A stretch of DNA of 16,618 bases. Source: Firmicutes bacterium UBA3936 (GTDB lineage Bacteria; Bacillota; Dethiobacteria; Dethiobacterales; Dethiobacteraceae). Of this stretch, positions 7,888 through 14,493 are shown piece after piece. The position numbers and the translations under genes are program-made. The stretch lies in contig DGEC01000065.1 in assembly GCA_002385745.1 (NCBI GenBank), positions 1 through 16,618 on the forward strand, given 5' to 3'. Under the pieces are notes generated by a model. The model was not told where the DNA came from and did not search any database. It saw nothing but the letters and a program-made list of their open reading frames with translations. The stretch's first letter is position 1, and each line of letters opens with the position of its first letter.

Positions 7888-7945
7888 AAAAACCCCGTGC
7901 TTCTTGCTGCAAAAGGCTGAACAGCACAAGAAGAACGGGGTTTTT
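7888..7945. terminator. Bidirectional Rho-independent terminator between ftsY and the cupin-like gene
   Basis: AAAAACCCCGT (7888-7898) pairs with ACGGGGTTTTT (7935-7945); after one mismatch CTTCTTG (7900-7906) pairs with CAAGAAG (7927-7933), and a weaker CTG/CAG pairing continues inward. The A-tract on the left and T-tract on the right make it work on both strands, ending the ftsY transcript and the convergent minus-strand gene whose stop is 17 bases away. Confidence 0.9.
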
Positions 7946-7962
7946 ATCAATCAAGCTTGTTG

Positions 7963-8856
7963 CTAGGCTTCACCGGGGTTAACAATATCAAGTTCCTCTG
8001 TTTCTCCGGAAAGAATGATATGGGCCGGTTCGCCCGTAGGCCAGTAATGGCCGAAAAGGAAAGGACGCTTGAATTTCCCTATATGAATATTAAAGGGGCC
8101 GTGCTCCAGTTCTGCCGGGAAGCGGACAAAGCATGAATTGGAAAAGCTAATCTTTTCCCATTCAGGACCGAAGCCCACTTCCACAGTAGCGCCGAGATTC
8201 TCCATGTCGTGCGGATCGGAGGACATAAACATCAGGATTTCTTCCGTTCTGTGCCAGTGCGGCGGTTCAGGGAACATGCCTCCCCGCTTCACATAATAGA
8301 GAGCAAAGTTTGCCGTGGCACCGGAAATATGCTTAAAGAAATCATCTTTAGGCGACATAAAGGAGCTGTTTATTTCAGCAAAGGGTGGAGTGACCGGGTT
8401 GCGCAAAATCAGGTGTTCGTATTTTTTGCCGGACACGGCTCTTTCCACTTTCTCTTCCGGGAAGCCTTCCCATCTTGGCGTAAGGTTGAAGCTCAGAAGA
8501 AATGCGGTTTTTTCGGGCTCTCTTATGATGCGGTGACGCACGGGTAATCCTTTGGGTATGTAGACCAGTGCAGCTTCATTTATGCTGTAAGTTTCATTTT
8601 CTTTGCCCAGCGATACTTCGATTTCTCCGCTGACTTTTTCAATGTCATCGGGGCTCCCGCCGACAAACAATTCAAGGCGGTCTGAATCAGCTGTCTCCGG
8701 AATGTCTCCGGGAACAGTTTCCTTGCTGACAGGAAGCAAGCGAACGACGTAATCGTATCCGCGCCTGTCTTTGTTTTTAATTGTGAATGTCTGGTAGCTG
8801 CCGATATTGACGATTTCCGGCTGGAGTAAACAGCTTTCATAGTCTTTTTTTGCCAT
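7963..8856 (-). CDS. Two-domain cupin-like protein of unknown function
   Basis: This 297-residue protein is predicted soluble (no signal peptide or membrane segment). It looks like two tandem cupin-type beta-barrel units. The C-terminal unit (about 165-285) has the cupin metal motif H200-W-H202-x3-E206 (PPHWHRTEE) and a later H252 (ELEHGP). The N-terminal unit (about 20-150) aligns with it: LELFVGGSPDDIEKVSGEIE resembles LMFMSSDPHDMENLGATVE, but H200, H202 and E206 correspond to E54, A56 and R60, so only the second unit seems to keep a metal site. Upstream on its strand are AAAGGAG and AGGAAA, and a promoter at 8916-8944. It is the only gene on the minus strand and interrupts the usual ftsY-ylxM-ffh run. 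No substrate can be assigned; cupins include dioxygenases, isomerases and sensors. Confidence 0.85.
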   Translation of the reverse strand: MAKKDYESCLLQPEIVNIGSYQTFTIKNKDRRGYDYVVRLLPVSKETVPGDIPETADSDRLELFVGGSPDDIEKVSGEIEVSLGKENETYSINEAALVYIPKGLPVRHRIIREPEKTAFLLSFNLTPRWEGFPEEKVERAVSGKKYEHLILRNPVTPPFAEINSSFMSPKDDFFKHISGATANFALYYVKRGGMFPEPPHWHRTEEILMFMSSDPHDMENLGATVEVGFGPEWEKISFSNSCFVRFPAELEHGPFNIHIGKFKRPFLFGHYWPTGEPAHIILSGETEELDIVNPGEA

Positions 8857-8915
8857 GACCGTTTCCTGTCTCCTTTCTGCATTTTATAGAAATGTGCATA
8901 ATCCCTGCTAAAAAA

Positions 8916-8944
8916 ATCGTAGCACAGTTTGCGGGTTAAAGCAA
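8916..8944 (-). promoter_or_regulatory. Extended -10 promoter for the cupin-like gene
   Basis: On the minus strand TTGCTT (8944-8939) and TACGAT (8921-8916) are separated by 17 bases, and TGC directly before the -10 makes an extended -10 element. It lies about 60 bases upstream of the cupin-like start codon, so the gene is probably monocistronic. Confidence 0.6.
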
Positions 8945-8997
8945 CAAAATATCCAAGGCAAGGCATGAAAATATACGGCAGTATTAAATATTTCTTC

Positions 8998-9026
8998 TTG
9001 CATTTTTCGCATAATACTATTAAACT
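8998..9026 (+). promoter_or_regulatory. Possible weak promoter for ylxM-ffh
   Basis: TTGCAT (8998-9003) and TAAACT (9021-9026) are 17 bases apart but each matches consensus poorly (3/6 and 4/6). A promoter is expected somewhere here because the upstream gene is divergent and a terminator closes ftsY; this is the best candidate I see. Confidence 0.35.
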
Positions 9027-9029
9027 ATG

Positions 9030-9053
9030 CTGTAAAGGGTTTTTGCTTTACAG
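9030..9053 (+). other. Perfect hairpin in the ylxM-ffh leader
   Basis: CTGTAAAG (9030-9037) and CTTTACAG (9046-9053) form a perfect 8-bp stem with an 8-base loop containing a T-run. No T-tract follows the stem. It lies 20 bases upstream of the ylxM start, just before the ribosome binding site, so it could affect translation or be a protein-binding site. Confidence 0.55.
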
Positions 9054-9073
9054 TCTGGCCGGGATGTGATAAA

Positions 9074-9409
9074 ATGCTTGAGGATACAATGAGGGTTAAT
9101 TTATTGTATGATTTTTACAGCAGTTTATTAACGGCAAAACAGCGCGAATGCCTTGAGCTTTATTACCAGTATGATTTAAGCCTGGCTGAAATTGCCGAAA
9201 ACATCGGCATTTCAAGACAAGGAGTTCATGACCTGCTGAAAAGGAGCGTTAAATCACTGGAAAAAATTGAAGAAAAACTGGGATTTGCGGAAAAGTTTCA
9301 GGACCAGGAAAGGGAGCTCAAGCGGCTGCGAAGGATTCTAAATGAAAATGTGCTGCCCGCCAGGGAAAGAAATGAAGCCTTATCCATTTTAGATAAGCTT
9401 ATGGAATAA
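9074..9409 (+). CDS. ylxM: YlxM/p13-family helix-turn-helix protein
   Basis: This 111-residue protein belongs to the UPF0122 (YlxM/p13) family, encoded beside ffh in Firmicutes; family members have been reported to influence SRP GTPase activity, and the fold resembles sigma-factor region 4. The sequence begins MLEDTMRVNLLYDFYSSLLT and has a helix-turn-helix at about 36-58 (LAEIAENIGISRQGVHDLL), then a charged helix. The ATG at 9074 has GATGTGAT just upstream; an ATG at 9089 is possible but the family normally includes the leading residues. ffh follows 17 bases after its stop, so the two form one operon headed by this gene. Confidence 0.92.
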   Translation: MLEDTMRVNLLYDFYSSLLTAKQRECLELYYQYDLSLAEIAENIGISRQGVHDLLKRSVKSLEKIEEKLGFAEKFQDQERELKRLRRILNENVLPARERNEALSILDKLME

Positions 9410-9426
9410 AATCCCGGAGGAATATT

Positions 9427-10767
9427 ATGATTTTTGCGAACCTGTCGGAAAAATTGCAGAATGCAGTTAGACGGCTGCGGCAAAAGGGCAAGCTGACGGA
9501 AAAAGACATTAATGCTGCCCTGCGTGAAGTGAGGCTGGCCCTTCTGGAAGCCGATGTAAACTTTAAAGTGGTAAAAACATTCATTGCCGATGTCAGGGAA
9601 CGCTGTCTGCAAAGCGATGTTATGGCCAGCCTGACACCGGGGCAGACGGTAATCAAAATTGTCAAAGAAGAACTGACAAATCTTATGGGAGGGGAAGTGG
9701 CAAAGCTTGCCGCTGCCGACAGGACGCCAACCGTTGTCATGCTGGTGGGTTTGCAGGGTTCCGGGAAAACAACTTCTGCAGCCAAGCTTGCCAATTTACT
9801 GAAAAAGCAAAACCGTTCTGTTCTGCTGGTAGCGGCTGACATATACAGGCCTGCCGCAATAAAACAACTGCAGGTACTGGGGGAACAGCTGTCCATACCG
9901 GTCTTTCAGCTGGGGCAAAAGCAGCCGGAGCAAATCGCCCGGGCTGCCCTGGAACAGGCGCGGCGGGAAGGGTATGATTACTTAATTATTGACACGGCAG
10001 GCCGACTGCATATTGATGATGAAATGATGGCGGAGCTGGTCCGGCTGGAAGAAGTGCTGCAGCCGGAGGAGATCCTTTTGGTTGTGGATGCCATGACCGG
10101 ACAGGATGCCGTTAATGTGGCCCAGTCTTTCCGGGAAAGGCTGAATCTTACGGGAGTAATTCTGACTAAACTGGACGGGGATAGCCGGGGCGGAGCGGCT
10201 CTTTCTGTCAAAGCCGTAACAGGATGTCCCGTTAAGTTTGCCGGCGTAGGAGAAAAAACGGATGCCTTTGAGCCCTTTCATCCTGACCGCATGGCCTCAA
10301 GGATACTGGGAATGGGCGATGTACTGACACTCATTGAAAAAGCCCAGTCTGCTTTTGATGAAGAAAAGGCCCGTGAGCTTGAGAGAAAAATGCGCAGCCG
10401 GCAATTTACGCTGGAAGATTATATGGAGCAACTGCAACAGCTAAAAAAAATGGGCCCGTTAAACCAGATTATTGAAATGCTCCCCGGCATCGGCGGAATG
10501 GGGAAAAAACTGAAGAATTTTGATGTTGATGAAAGTGTTTTAAAAAAAACAGAAGCGATTATTTTGTCCATGACTCCTGAAGAGAGAGCGCAGCCGGCTA
10601 TTATCAACAGCAGCCGCCGCAGGCGGATTGCGTCCGGCAGCGGTACGCGCGTTCAGGATGTCAACAATCTTTTAAAGCAGTTTGCCATGATGAATAAAAT
10701 GATGAAACAATTCGGCAAAATGGAAAAGAGTATGTTAAAAAAGAAAGGCAAATTCCCTTTCATGTAA
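9427..10767 (+). CDS. ffh: Signal recognition particle protein Ffh
   Basis: Ffh is the SRP54 homologue that binds signal sequences on ribosomes and, with 4.5S/scRNA, delivers them to FtsY. The 446-residue protein has the N domain (1-90), G domain with GLQGSGKTTSAAKLA (from 108), DTAGRLHIDDEMM (from 189), TKLDGDSRGG (from 247) and GVGEKTDAFEPF, and the methionine-rich M domain (about 300-446) with the RNA-binding SRRRRIASGSGT and a tail rich in Met and Lys. The ATG at 9427 follows GGAGGAA at 9417-9423. It stands between ylxM and rpsP, its usual location. Confidence 0.98.
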   Translation: MIFANLSEKLQNAVRRLRQKGKLTEKDINAALREVRLALLEADVNFKVVKTFIADVRERCLQSDVMASLTPGQTVIKIVKEELTNLMGGEVAKLAAADRTPTVVMLVGLQGSGKTTSAAKLANLLKKQNRSVLLVAADIYRPAAIKQLQVLGEQLSIPVFQLGQKQPEQIARAALEQARREGYDYLIIDTAGRLHIDDEMMAELVRLEEVLQPEEILLVVDAMTGQDAVNVAQSFRERLNLTGVILTKLDGDSRGGAALSVKAVTGCPVKFAGVGEKTDAFEPFHPDRMASRILGMGDVLTLIEKAQSAFDEEKARELERKMRSRQFTLEDYMEQLQQLKKMGPLNQIIEMLPGIGGMGKKLKNFDVDESVLKKTEAIILSMTPEERAQPAIINSSRRRRIASGSGTRVQDVNNLLKQFAMMNKMMKQFGKMEKSMLKKKGKFPFM

Positions 10768-10798
10768 GAAGCAATTATTACAGCAAGGAGGTGAAATG

Positions 10799-11044
10799 AT
10801 GGCTGTCAGAATTCGTTTGAAAAGGGTTGGAGCGAAAAAGCGCCCCTTTTACCGCATAGTAGTGGCGGATTCCCGTTCACCCCGGGACGGTGCTTTTATT
10901 GAGGAAATAGGTTATTATAACCCCACAACAAATCCCATTACAATTAACATTAATAATGAAAAAGCCAAGGAATGGCTGAATAAAGGTGCACAGCCTTCTG
11001 AAACAGTCAAAGCTTTATTGACTAAAGCAGGTATCGAAAAATAG
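10799..11044 (+). CDS. rpsP: 30S ribosomal protein S16
   Basis: S16 is a small-subunit assembly protein that stabilises the 5' domain of 16S rRNA. The 81-residue product starts MAVRIRLKRVGAKKRPFYRIVVADSR in effect, the diagnostic family N-terminus, and continues with FIEEIGYYNP. Two ATG codons are adjacent (10796 and 10799); I chose 10799 because GGAGG at 10787-10791 then lies 7 bases upstream and the start matches the family. It follows ffh after about 30 bases and heads the rpsP-khpA-rimM-trmD-rplS set, linking ribosomal protein and maturation genes. Confidence 0.96.
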   Translation: MAVRIRLKRVGAKKRPFYRIVVADSRSPRDGAFIEEIGYYNPTTNPITININNEKAKEWLNKGAQPSETVKALLTKAGIEK

Positions 11045-11068
11045 GCATATGAACGGACGGTGATGGCA

Positions 11069-11299
11069 ATGAAGGAATTGGTGGAAATTATTGCCAAGGC
11101 ATTGGTGGATCACCCGGATGAAGTGCGTGTGGAGCGGATTGAAGATGAACGTGTCATTACCCTTGAGCTTCATGTGGCAAGTGAAGACATGGGTAAAGTT
11201 ATAGGCAAAAGGGGACGGATTGCCAAGGCTATCAGGACTGTAGTTAATGCTGCATCCTCGGCGGAGAAGAAGCGCGTATTGGTAGAAATAGTCCAATAG
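11069..11299 (+). CDS. khpA: KH-domain RNA-binding protein KhpA (YlqC)
   Basis: KhpA is a small single-KH-domain RNA-binding protein that in several Firmicutes pairs with KhpB/Jag and affects RNA regulation and cell elongation. The 76-residue protein shows the KH core VIGKRGRIAKAIRTVV with the GxxG loop G46-K-R-G49. Start choice is uncertain: GTG 11060, ATG 11063 and ATG 11069 are all in frame; I prefer 11069 (MKELVEIIAKALVDHP) because relatives start there and GGACGG at 11056-11061 is 7 bases upstream. It sits between rpsP and rimM, as in other Firmicutes. Confidence 0.9.
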   Translation: MKELVEIIAKALVDHPDEVRVERIEDERVITLELHVASEDMGKVIGKRGRIAKAIRTVVNAASSAEKKRVLVEIVQ

Positions 11300-11309
11300 G
11301 AGTGATCCC

Positions 11310-11822
11310 TTGGAAAAAAGGGTGGCTGTTGGCAAAATTATAAATACACATGGTATCCGGGGCGGGCTGAAAGTAGAACCGCTTTCGGATATTCCGGAAA
11401 GATTTAAACTGCTCAGGAGGGTGTTCCTGGAAAAAGACGGGCAAGAGGAAGTATATCATGTTCGGGAAGGCTTCTTAAAAGGCCGCTTTTGGGTGCTTTA
11501 CCTGGAAGAAGTAAGTGAAGTAGATCGTGCCCGCCGCCTGGTAAATTCACTGATTACCATACCCCTCTCTGAAAGACCGGAGCTCCCCGCGGATAACTAT
11601 TATCTGGATGAAATTATCGGACTGGACGTTGTTACCAAAGACGGCGCTTTTCTGGGCAAAGTCGGAGAGATCCTTCGGACTGGCAGCAATGATGTCTATG
11701 TGGTTCAGATGCCTGACAGGCAAAGTGAGGATATTCTGATTCCTGCCTTAAAATCCGTTGTCAAAAAGATTGACCGGGAAGCGGGATACATGGTAGTTGA
11801 TTTGCCCGAGGGACTGATTTAA
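11310..11822 (+). CDS. rimM: 16S rRNA processing/ribosome maturation factor RimM
   Basis: RimM binds S19 and assists maturation of the head of the 30S subunit. The 170-residue protein has the N-terminal RimM domain (VGKIINTHGIRGGLKVEP) and the C-terminal PRC barrel (about 95-168, NYYLDEIIGLDV to MVVDLPEGL). The start is TTG at 11310, supported by AGGAGTGAT at 11298-11306, which overlaps the khpA stop codon; no ATG lies near. Its stop TAA is directly followed by the trmD ATG, so translation is probably coupled. Confidence 0.95.
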   Translation: MEKRVAVGKIINTHGIRGGLKVEPLSDIPERFKLLRRVFLEKDGQEEVYHVREGFLKGRFWVLYLEEVSEVDRARRLVNSLITIPLSERPELPADNYYLDEIIGLDVVTKDGAFLGKVGEILRTGSNDVYVVQMPDRQSEDILIPALKSVVKKIDREAGYMVVDLPEGLI

Positions 11823-12569
11823 ATGAGAATTGACATTCTTACTATTTTCCCGGATATGTTTGCACCGCTGCAGGACAGTATAGTCAAGCGGGCTGCAGAA
11901 GCAGGACATGTAAAGATTGTCATTACGGACCTGCGGGATTTTGCCGGCAATAAACATAAAAGCGTTGACGATTATCCATACGGAGGCGGCCCCGGTATGA
12001 TTTTACAGCCCGAACCTTTCTTTAATGCTGTTGAACATCTGAGGGAGGAAGATCCGGAACCGGGGCATGTAATCCTTTTATCGCCGGGAGGAAAGATTTT
12101 TTCACAGAAGAAAGCGGAGCAGCTGGCTCAAAAAAAACGCCTGATTCTTTTATGCGGACATTATGAAGGGGTTGATGAAAGAGTCAGCGAAGTACTGGTG
12201 GACGAAGAATTATCAATGGGCGATTATATCCTGACAGGCGGAGAAATACCGGCCATGGCTGTTGCCGATGCTGTCATACGCCTGCTGCCGGGAGTGCTGG
12301 CGCCCGAAAGCAGGAGTGAAGAATCTTTTTCAGGCAACCTGCTGGAATATCCCCAGTATACGCGTCCTGCCGATTTCCGCGGGCTGAAGGTGCCTGAAGT
12401 GCTGCTATCCGGAAACCACGGGAAAATTAAGGAATGGCGGCGCAGAAAATCCTTGCTGCGGACGCTTTTAAATCGTCCGGACATGCTAAAAAAAGCCCGC
12501 TTAACGGCGGAAGAAAAAAAATATCTTCTTGAAGAGGCCAGGAGCAGAAAAATCGATATTTTATTGTAA
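11823..12569 (+). CDS. trmD: tRNA (guanine-N1)-methyltransferase TrmD
   Basis: TrmD uses SAM to methylate N1 of G37 next to the anticodon, preventing frameshifting. The 248-residue SPOUT enzyme shows YPYGGGPGMILQPEP (51-65), the trefoil-knot SAM loops LLSPGG (85-90), CGHYEGVDERV (111-121) and GDYILTGGE (133-141), and the C-terminal tRNA-binding domain with LLEYPQYTRPADF. The general-base aspartate of E. coli TrmD (D169 in EDSF) aligns with E167 here (EESF), a conservative change that may be normal in this lineage. It starts immediately after the rimM stop with GAGGGACTGAT inside rimM as its binding site, and the rplS promoter overlaps its stop codon. Confidence 0.97.
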   Translation: MRIDILTIFPDMFAPLQDSIVKRAAEAGHVKIVITDLRDFAGNKHKSVDDYPYGGGPGMILQPEPFFNAVEHLREEDPEPGHVILLSPGGKIFSQKKAEQLAQKKRLILLCGHYEGVDERVSEVLVDEELSMGDYILTGGEIPAMAVADAVIRLLPGVLAPESRSEESFSGNLLEYPQYTRPADFRGLKVPEVLLSGNHGKIKEWRRRKSLLRTLLNRPDMLKKARLTAEEKKYLLEEARSRKIDILL

Positions 12570-12592
12570 TCCCCTTTTTGGTATGTTATAAT
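12564..12592 (+). promoter_or_regulatory. Extended -10 sigma-A promoter for rplS
   Basis: TTGTAA (12564-12569) and a perfect TATAAT (12587-12592) are 17 bases apart, with TG at 12584-12585 making an extended -10. The -35 overlaps the trmD stop codon. Transcription would begin near 12599 with a leader of about 38 bases, giving L19 expression independent of the upstream operon. Confidence 0.72.
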
Positions 12593-12636
12593 TTTTCATG
12601 TTGTCATGATGTTTCGCGCCGAAAGGAGGTTTAATG

Positions 12637-12981
12637 ATGGATAAAATCAGGATGATTGAAGCTGAGCAGATTAAAAAGGATCTGCCGCAGCTTTCTCCCG
12701 GAGATACAGTACGTGTACATGTTAAAGTTATTGAAGGTACGCGTGAACGAACGCAAGTTTTTGAGGGAGTGGTTATTAAGCGCCAGGGCAGCGGCCTGCG
12801 TGAAACTTTTACGGTGCGACGTATCAGTTACGGCGTGGGTGTGGAAAGAACTTTTCCCCTGCATTCACCCAGGATTGTAAAAATTGATGTTATACGGCGT
12901 GGGGATGTGCGGCGTGCAAAGCTGTACTATTTGCGGAAACTTACCGGCAAGGCAGCCCGCATCAAAGAAAAACGCAACTAA
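12637..12981 (+). CDS. rplS: 50S ribosomal protein L19
   Basis: L19 sits at the 30S-50S interface of the large subunit. The 114-residue protein has the family features PGDTVRVHVKVIEGTRERTQ, FEGVVIKRQGSGLRETFTVRR and the C-terminal RRGDVRRAKLYYLR. Tandem ATG codons lie at 12634 and 12637; I chose 12637 because AAAGGAGG at 12622-12629 is then 7 bases away. It follows trmD, as in most bacteria, with an extra promoter in between, and is closed by the strong terminator at 12986-13010. Confidence 0.96.
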   Translation: MDKIRMIEAEQIKKDLPQLSPGDTVRVHVKVIEGTRERTQVFEGVVIKRQGSGLRETFTVRRISYGVGVERTFPLHSPRIVKIDVIRRGDVRRAKLYYLRKLTGKAARIKEKRN

Positions 12982-12985
12982 AAAT

Positions 12986-13010
12986 GGACTGTCTGCACAG
13001 TCCTTTTTTT
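12986..13010 (+). terminator. Rho-independent terminator after rplS
   Basis: GGACTGT (12986-12992) and ACAGTCC (12997-13003) form a perfect 7-bp stem with a CTGC loop, followed by seven T. It starts five bases after the rplS stop and closes the ffh-to-rplS region. The following 76 bases before lepB show no convincing promoter. Confidence 0.9.
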
Positions 13011-13086
13011 ACGACAGACATTCCTCTGCCGGCCGCAGAAGGCGGCAAGCTATCCGTTAACAGGGAAAAGAGAAAGAAGGAAAAAA

Positions 13087-13629
13087 ATGCGAGAGTCGGA
13101 GAAAAATAATCTGTGGGAATGGATAAAATCAATTCTGGTTGCTGTCCTGCTGGCGTTATTAATCCGTGCGTTTATTGTAGAAGTATTTCTTGTCGAAGGC
13201 AGGTCGATGCTTCCTACCCTTGACGACGGTGAAAGGCTTCTGGTCAGTAAAATACAATATTATTACCGGAAACCTGAAATAGGAGAAATAGTGGTATTTA
13301 AGGCCACTGAAAATAAAGACTACATAAAAAGAGTAATTGCCGGCGCGGGCGATGAAGTCCTCGTGGACAGGGACGGCGTTTATGTGAATGGAAGAAAGCT
13401 CGTCGAACCATATATTACTGAAGAGCACAAAGAACCATACGGTCCTGTTATAGTGCCCGAGGACACTGTTTTTGTCCTGGGAGACAACAGGAATAACAGC
13501 CTGGACAGCAGAAACCCTTATGTCGGCTTTGTCAGCCTGGACAGAATCAAAGGGAAAGCAATGTTTGTTTTTTGGCCGATAAAGCGGATGCGCCTGCTTT
13601 CCCATGGTGAGGGGAAATTGCATGACTGA
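13087..13629 (+). CDS. lepB: Signal peptidase I
   Basis: Signal peptidase I removes signal peptides from exported proteins on the outer face of the membrane. The 180-residue protein has one N-terminal membrane segment (about 13-36, SILVAVLLALLIRAFIVEVF), as in the short Gram-positive (SipS-type) form. The catalytic serine is S40 in EGRSMLPTL and the general-base lysine is K81 in YIKRVIA; the conserved GDNRNNSLDSR is at 132-142. The ATG at 13087 has AAGAAGG six bases upstream. It is followed by rbgA after 15 bases, so the two are probably co-transcribed with rnhB and yraN. Confidence 0.96.
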   Translation: MRESEKNNLWEWIKSILVAVLLALLIRAFIVEVFLVEGRSMLPTLDDGERLLVSKIQYYYRKPEIGEIVVFKATENKDYIKRVIAGAGDEVLVDRDGVYVNGRKLVEPYITEEHKEPYGPVIVPEDTVFVLGDNRNNSLDSRNPYVGFVSLDRIKGKAMFVFWPIKRMRLLSHGEGKLHD

Positions 13630-13644
13630 ACAGGAAGATGTTTT

Positions 13645-14493
13645 ATGAGGGTTCAGTGGTATCCGGGGCAGATGGCCAAGGCAACGAGGCTGCTTGCCGA
13701 AAACAGCAAATTGGTTGATGCTGTCATCGAAGTGCTGGATGCCCGAATACCGGCTTCCAGCCGCAATCCTGCCATCCGTCAAATATTGGAAATAAAGCCG
13801 CTGCTGGCTGTACTTACCCATGCTGATCTTGCCGATCCCGGGATGACAAAAAAATGGCTGCAGGTGTTGCAAAAGGATTATTTCGCAGCTGTTGCCCTGA
13901 ATGTCAAGAGCGGCCGGGGAGTTAAGAAACTGCTTCTTTATCTCCGGAAAATACCGAGAAAAAAAAGCAAAAGCAAGAGGCCGCTGCGGATTATGGTGGC
14001 AGGCATTCCGAATGTCGGAAAATCCTCTCTGATAAACCGTTTAATTGGGCGCAAGGCAGCAATAATCGGCAACAAACCCGGGGTTACAAGAGGCAAGCAG
14101 TGGTTAAAACTTGCGGACAATCTTGAAATTCTTGATACCCCCGGGGTGTTGTGGCCAAAAATTGAAAGTGAAAAACAGGCCTTTGCCCTTGCTGCAGTGG
14201 GCGCTGTCAAAGATGAACTGCTTGACATGGAAGAGTTGGCCGGAGAGCTTTCTGCATACCTGCAAGAAAAGTTTGTTGAAAGTATCAGACTGCGCTACGG
14301 TTTTGATCCGTCCGGCATGAACCGGGCAGAGGTGTTGAAGAATATTGCAGTAAGAAGCGGGTGCCTGCGTCGGGGAGGGGAGGCAGACGTAGCTTTAGCA
14401 GCCCGTTTATTTGTCAAAGATTTCAGGGAGGGACGATTAGGCAGGTTAACTTTGGATGAGCCGGGAGAAGGGGAAGATGAAAGTATTTGCTAA
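13645..14493 (+). CDS. rbgA: Ribosome biogenesis GTPase RbgA (YlqF), with unusual motif residues
   Basis: RbgA is a circularly permuted GTPase needed for late 50S subunit assembly. The 282-residue protein has the expected motif order G4-G5-G1-G3: G4 region LTHADLAD (57-64), G1 GIPNVGKSS (120-128), a GVTRGKQW segment with the G2 threonine, and G3 DTPG (164-167), then the C-terminal ANTAR-like helical domain ending LGRLTLDEP. Two key positions differ from B. subtilis RbgA: the catalytic histidine of PGHMAKA (His9) is glutamine here (WYPGQMAKA), and the guanine-recognition NKAD is THAD (T58-H59-A60-D61). The ATG at 13645 follows AGGAAGATG. It overlaps the rnhB start by 17 bases. The altered residues suggest a divergent GTPase cycle, but the frame is intact. 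Confidence 0.94.
   Translation: MRVQWYPGQMAKATRLLAENSKLVDAVIEVLDARIPASSRNPAIRQILEIKPLLAVLTHADLADPGMTKKWLQVLQKDYFAAVALNVKSGRGVKKLLLYLRKIPRKKSKSKRPLRIMVAGIPNVGKSSLINRLIGRKAAIIGNKPGVTRGKQWLKLADNLEILDTPGVLWPKIESEKQAFALAAVGAVKDELLDMEELAGELSAYLQEKFVESIRLRYGFDPSGMNRAEVLKNIAVRSGCLRRGGEADVALAARLFVKDFREGRLGRLTLDEPGEGEDESIC

Noticed and set aside
12593..12636. L19 ribosomal-protein autoregulatory leader
   Set aside because: The leader is only about 38 bases and I could not recognise a conserved structure in it.
13159..13872. A 237-residue minus-strand open frame over lepB and rbgA
   Set aside because: Both sense genes are certain, and the antisense product has low-complexity composition with no family motif.
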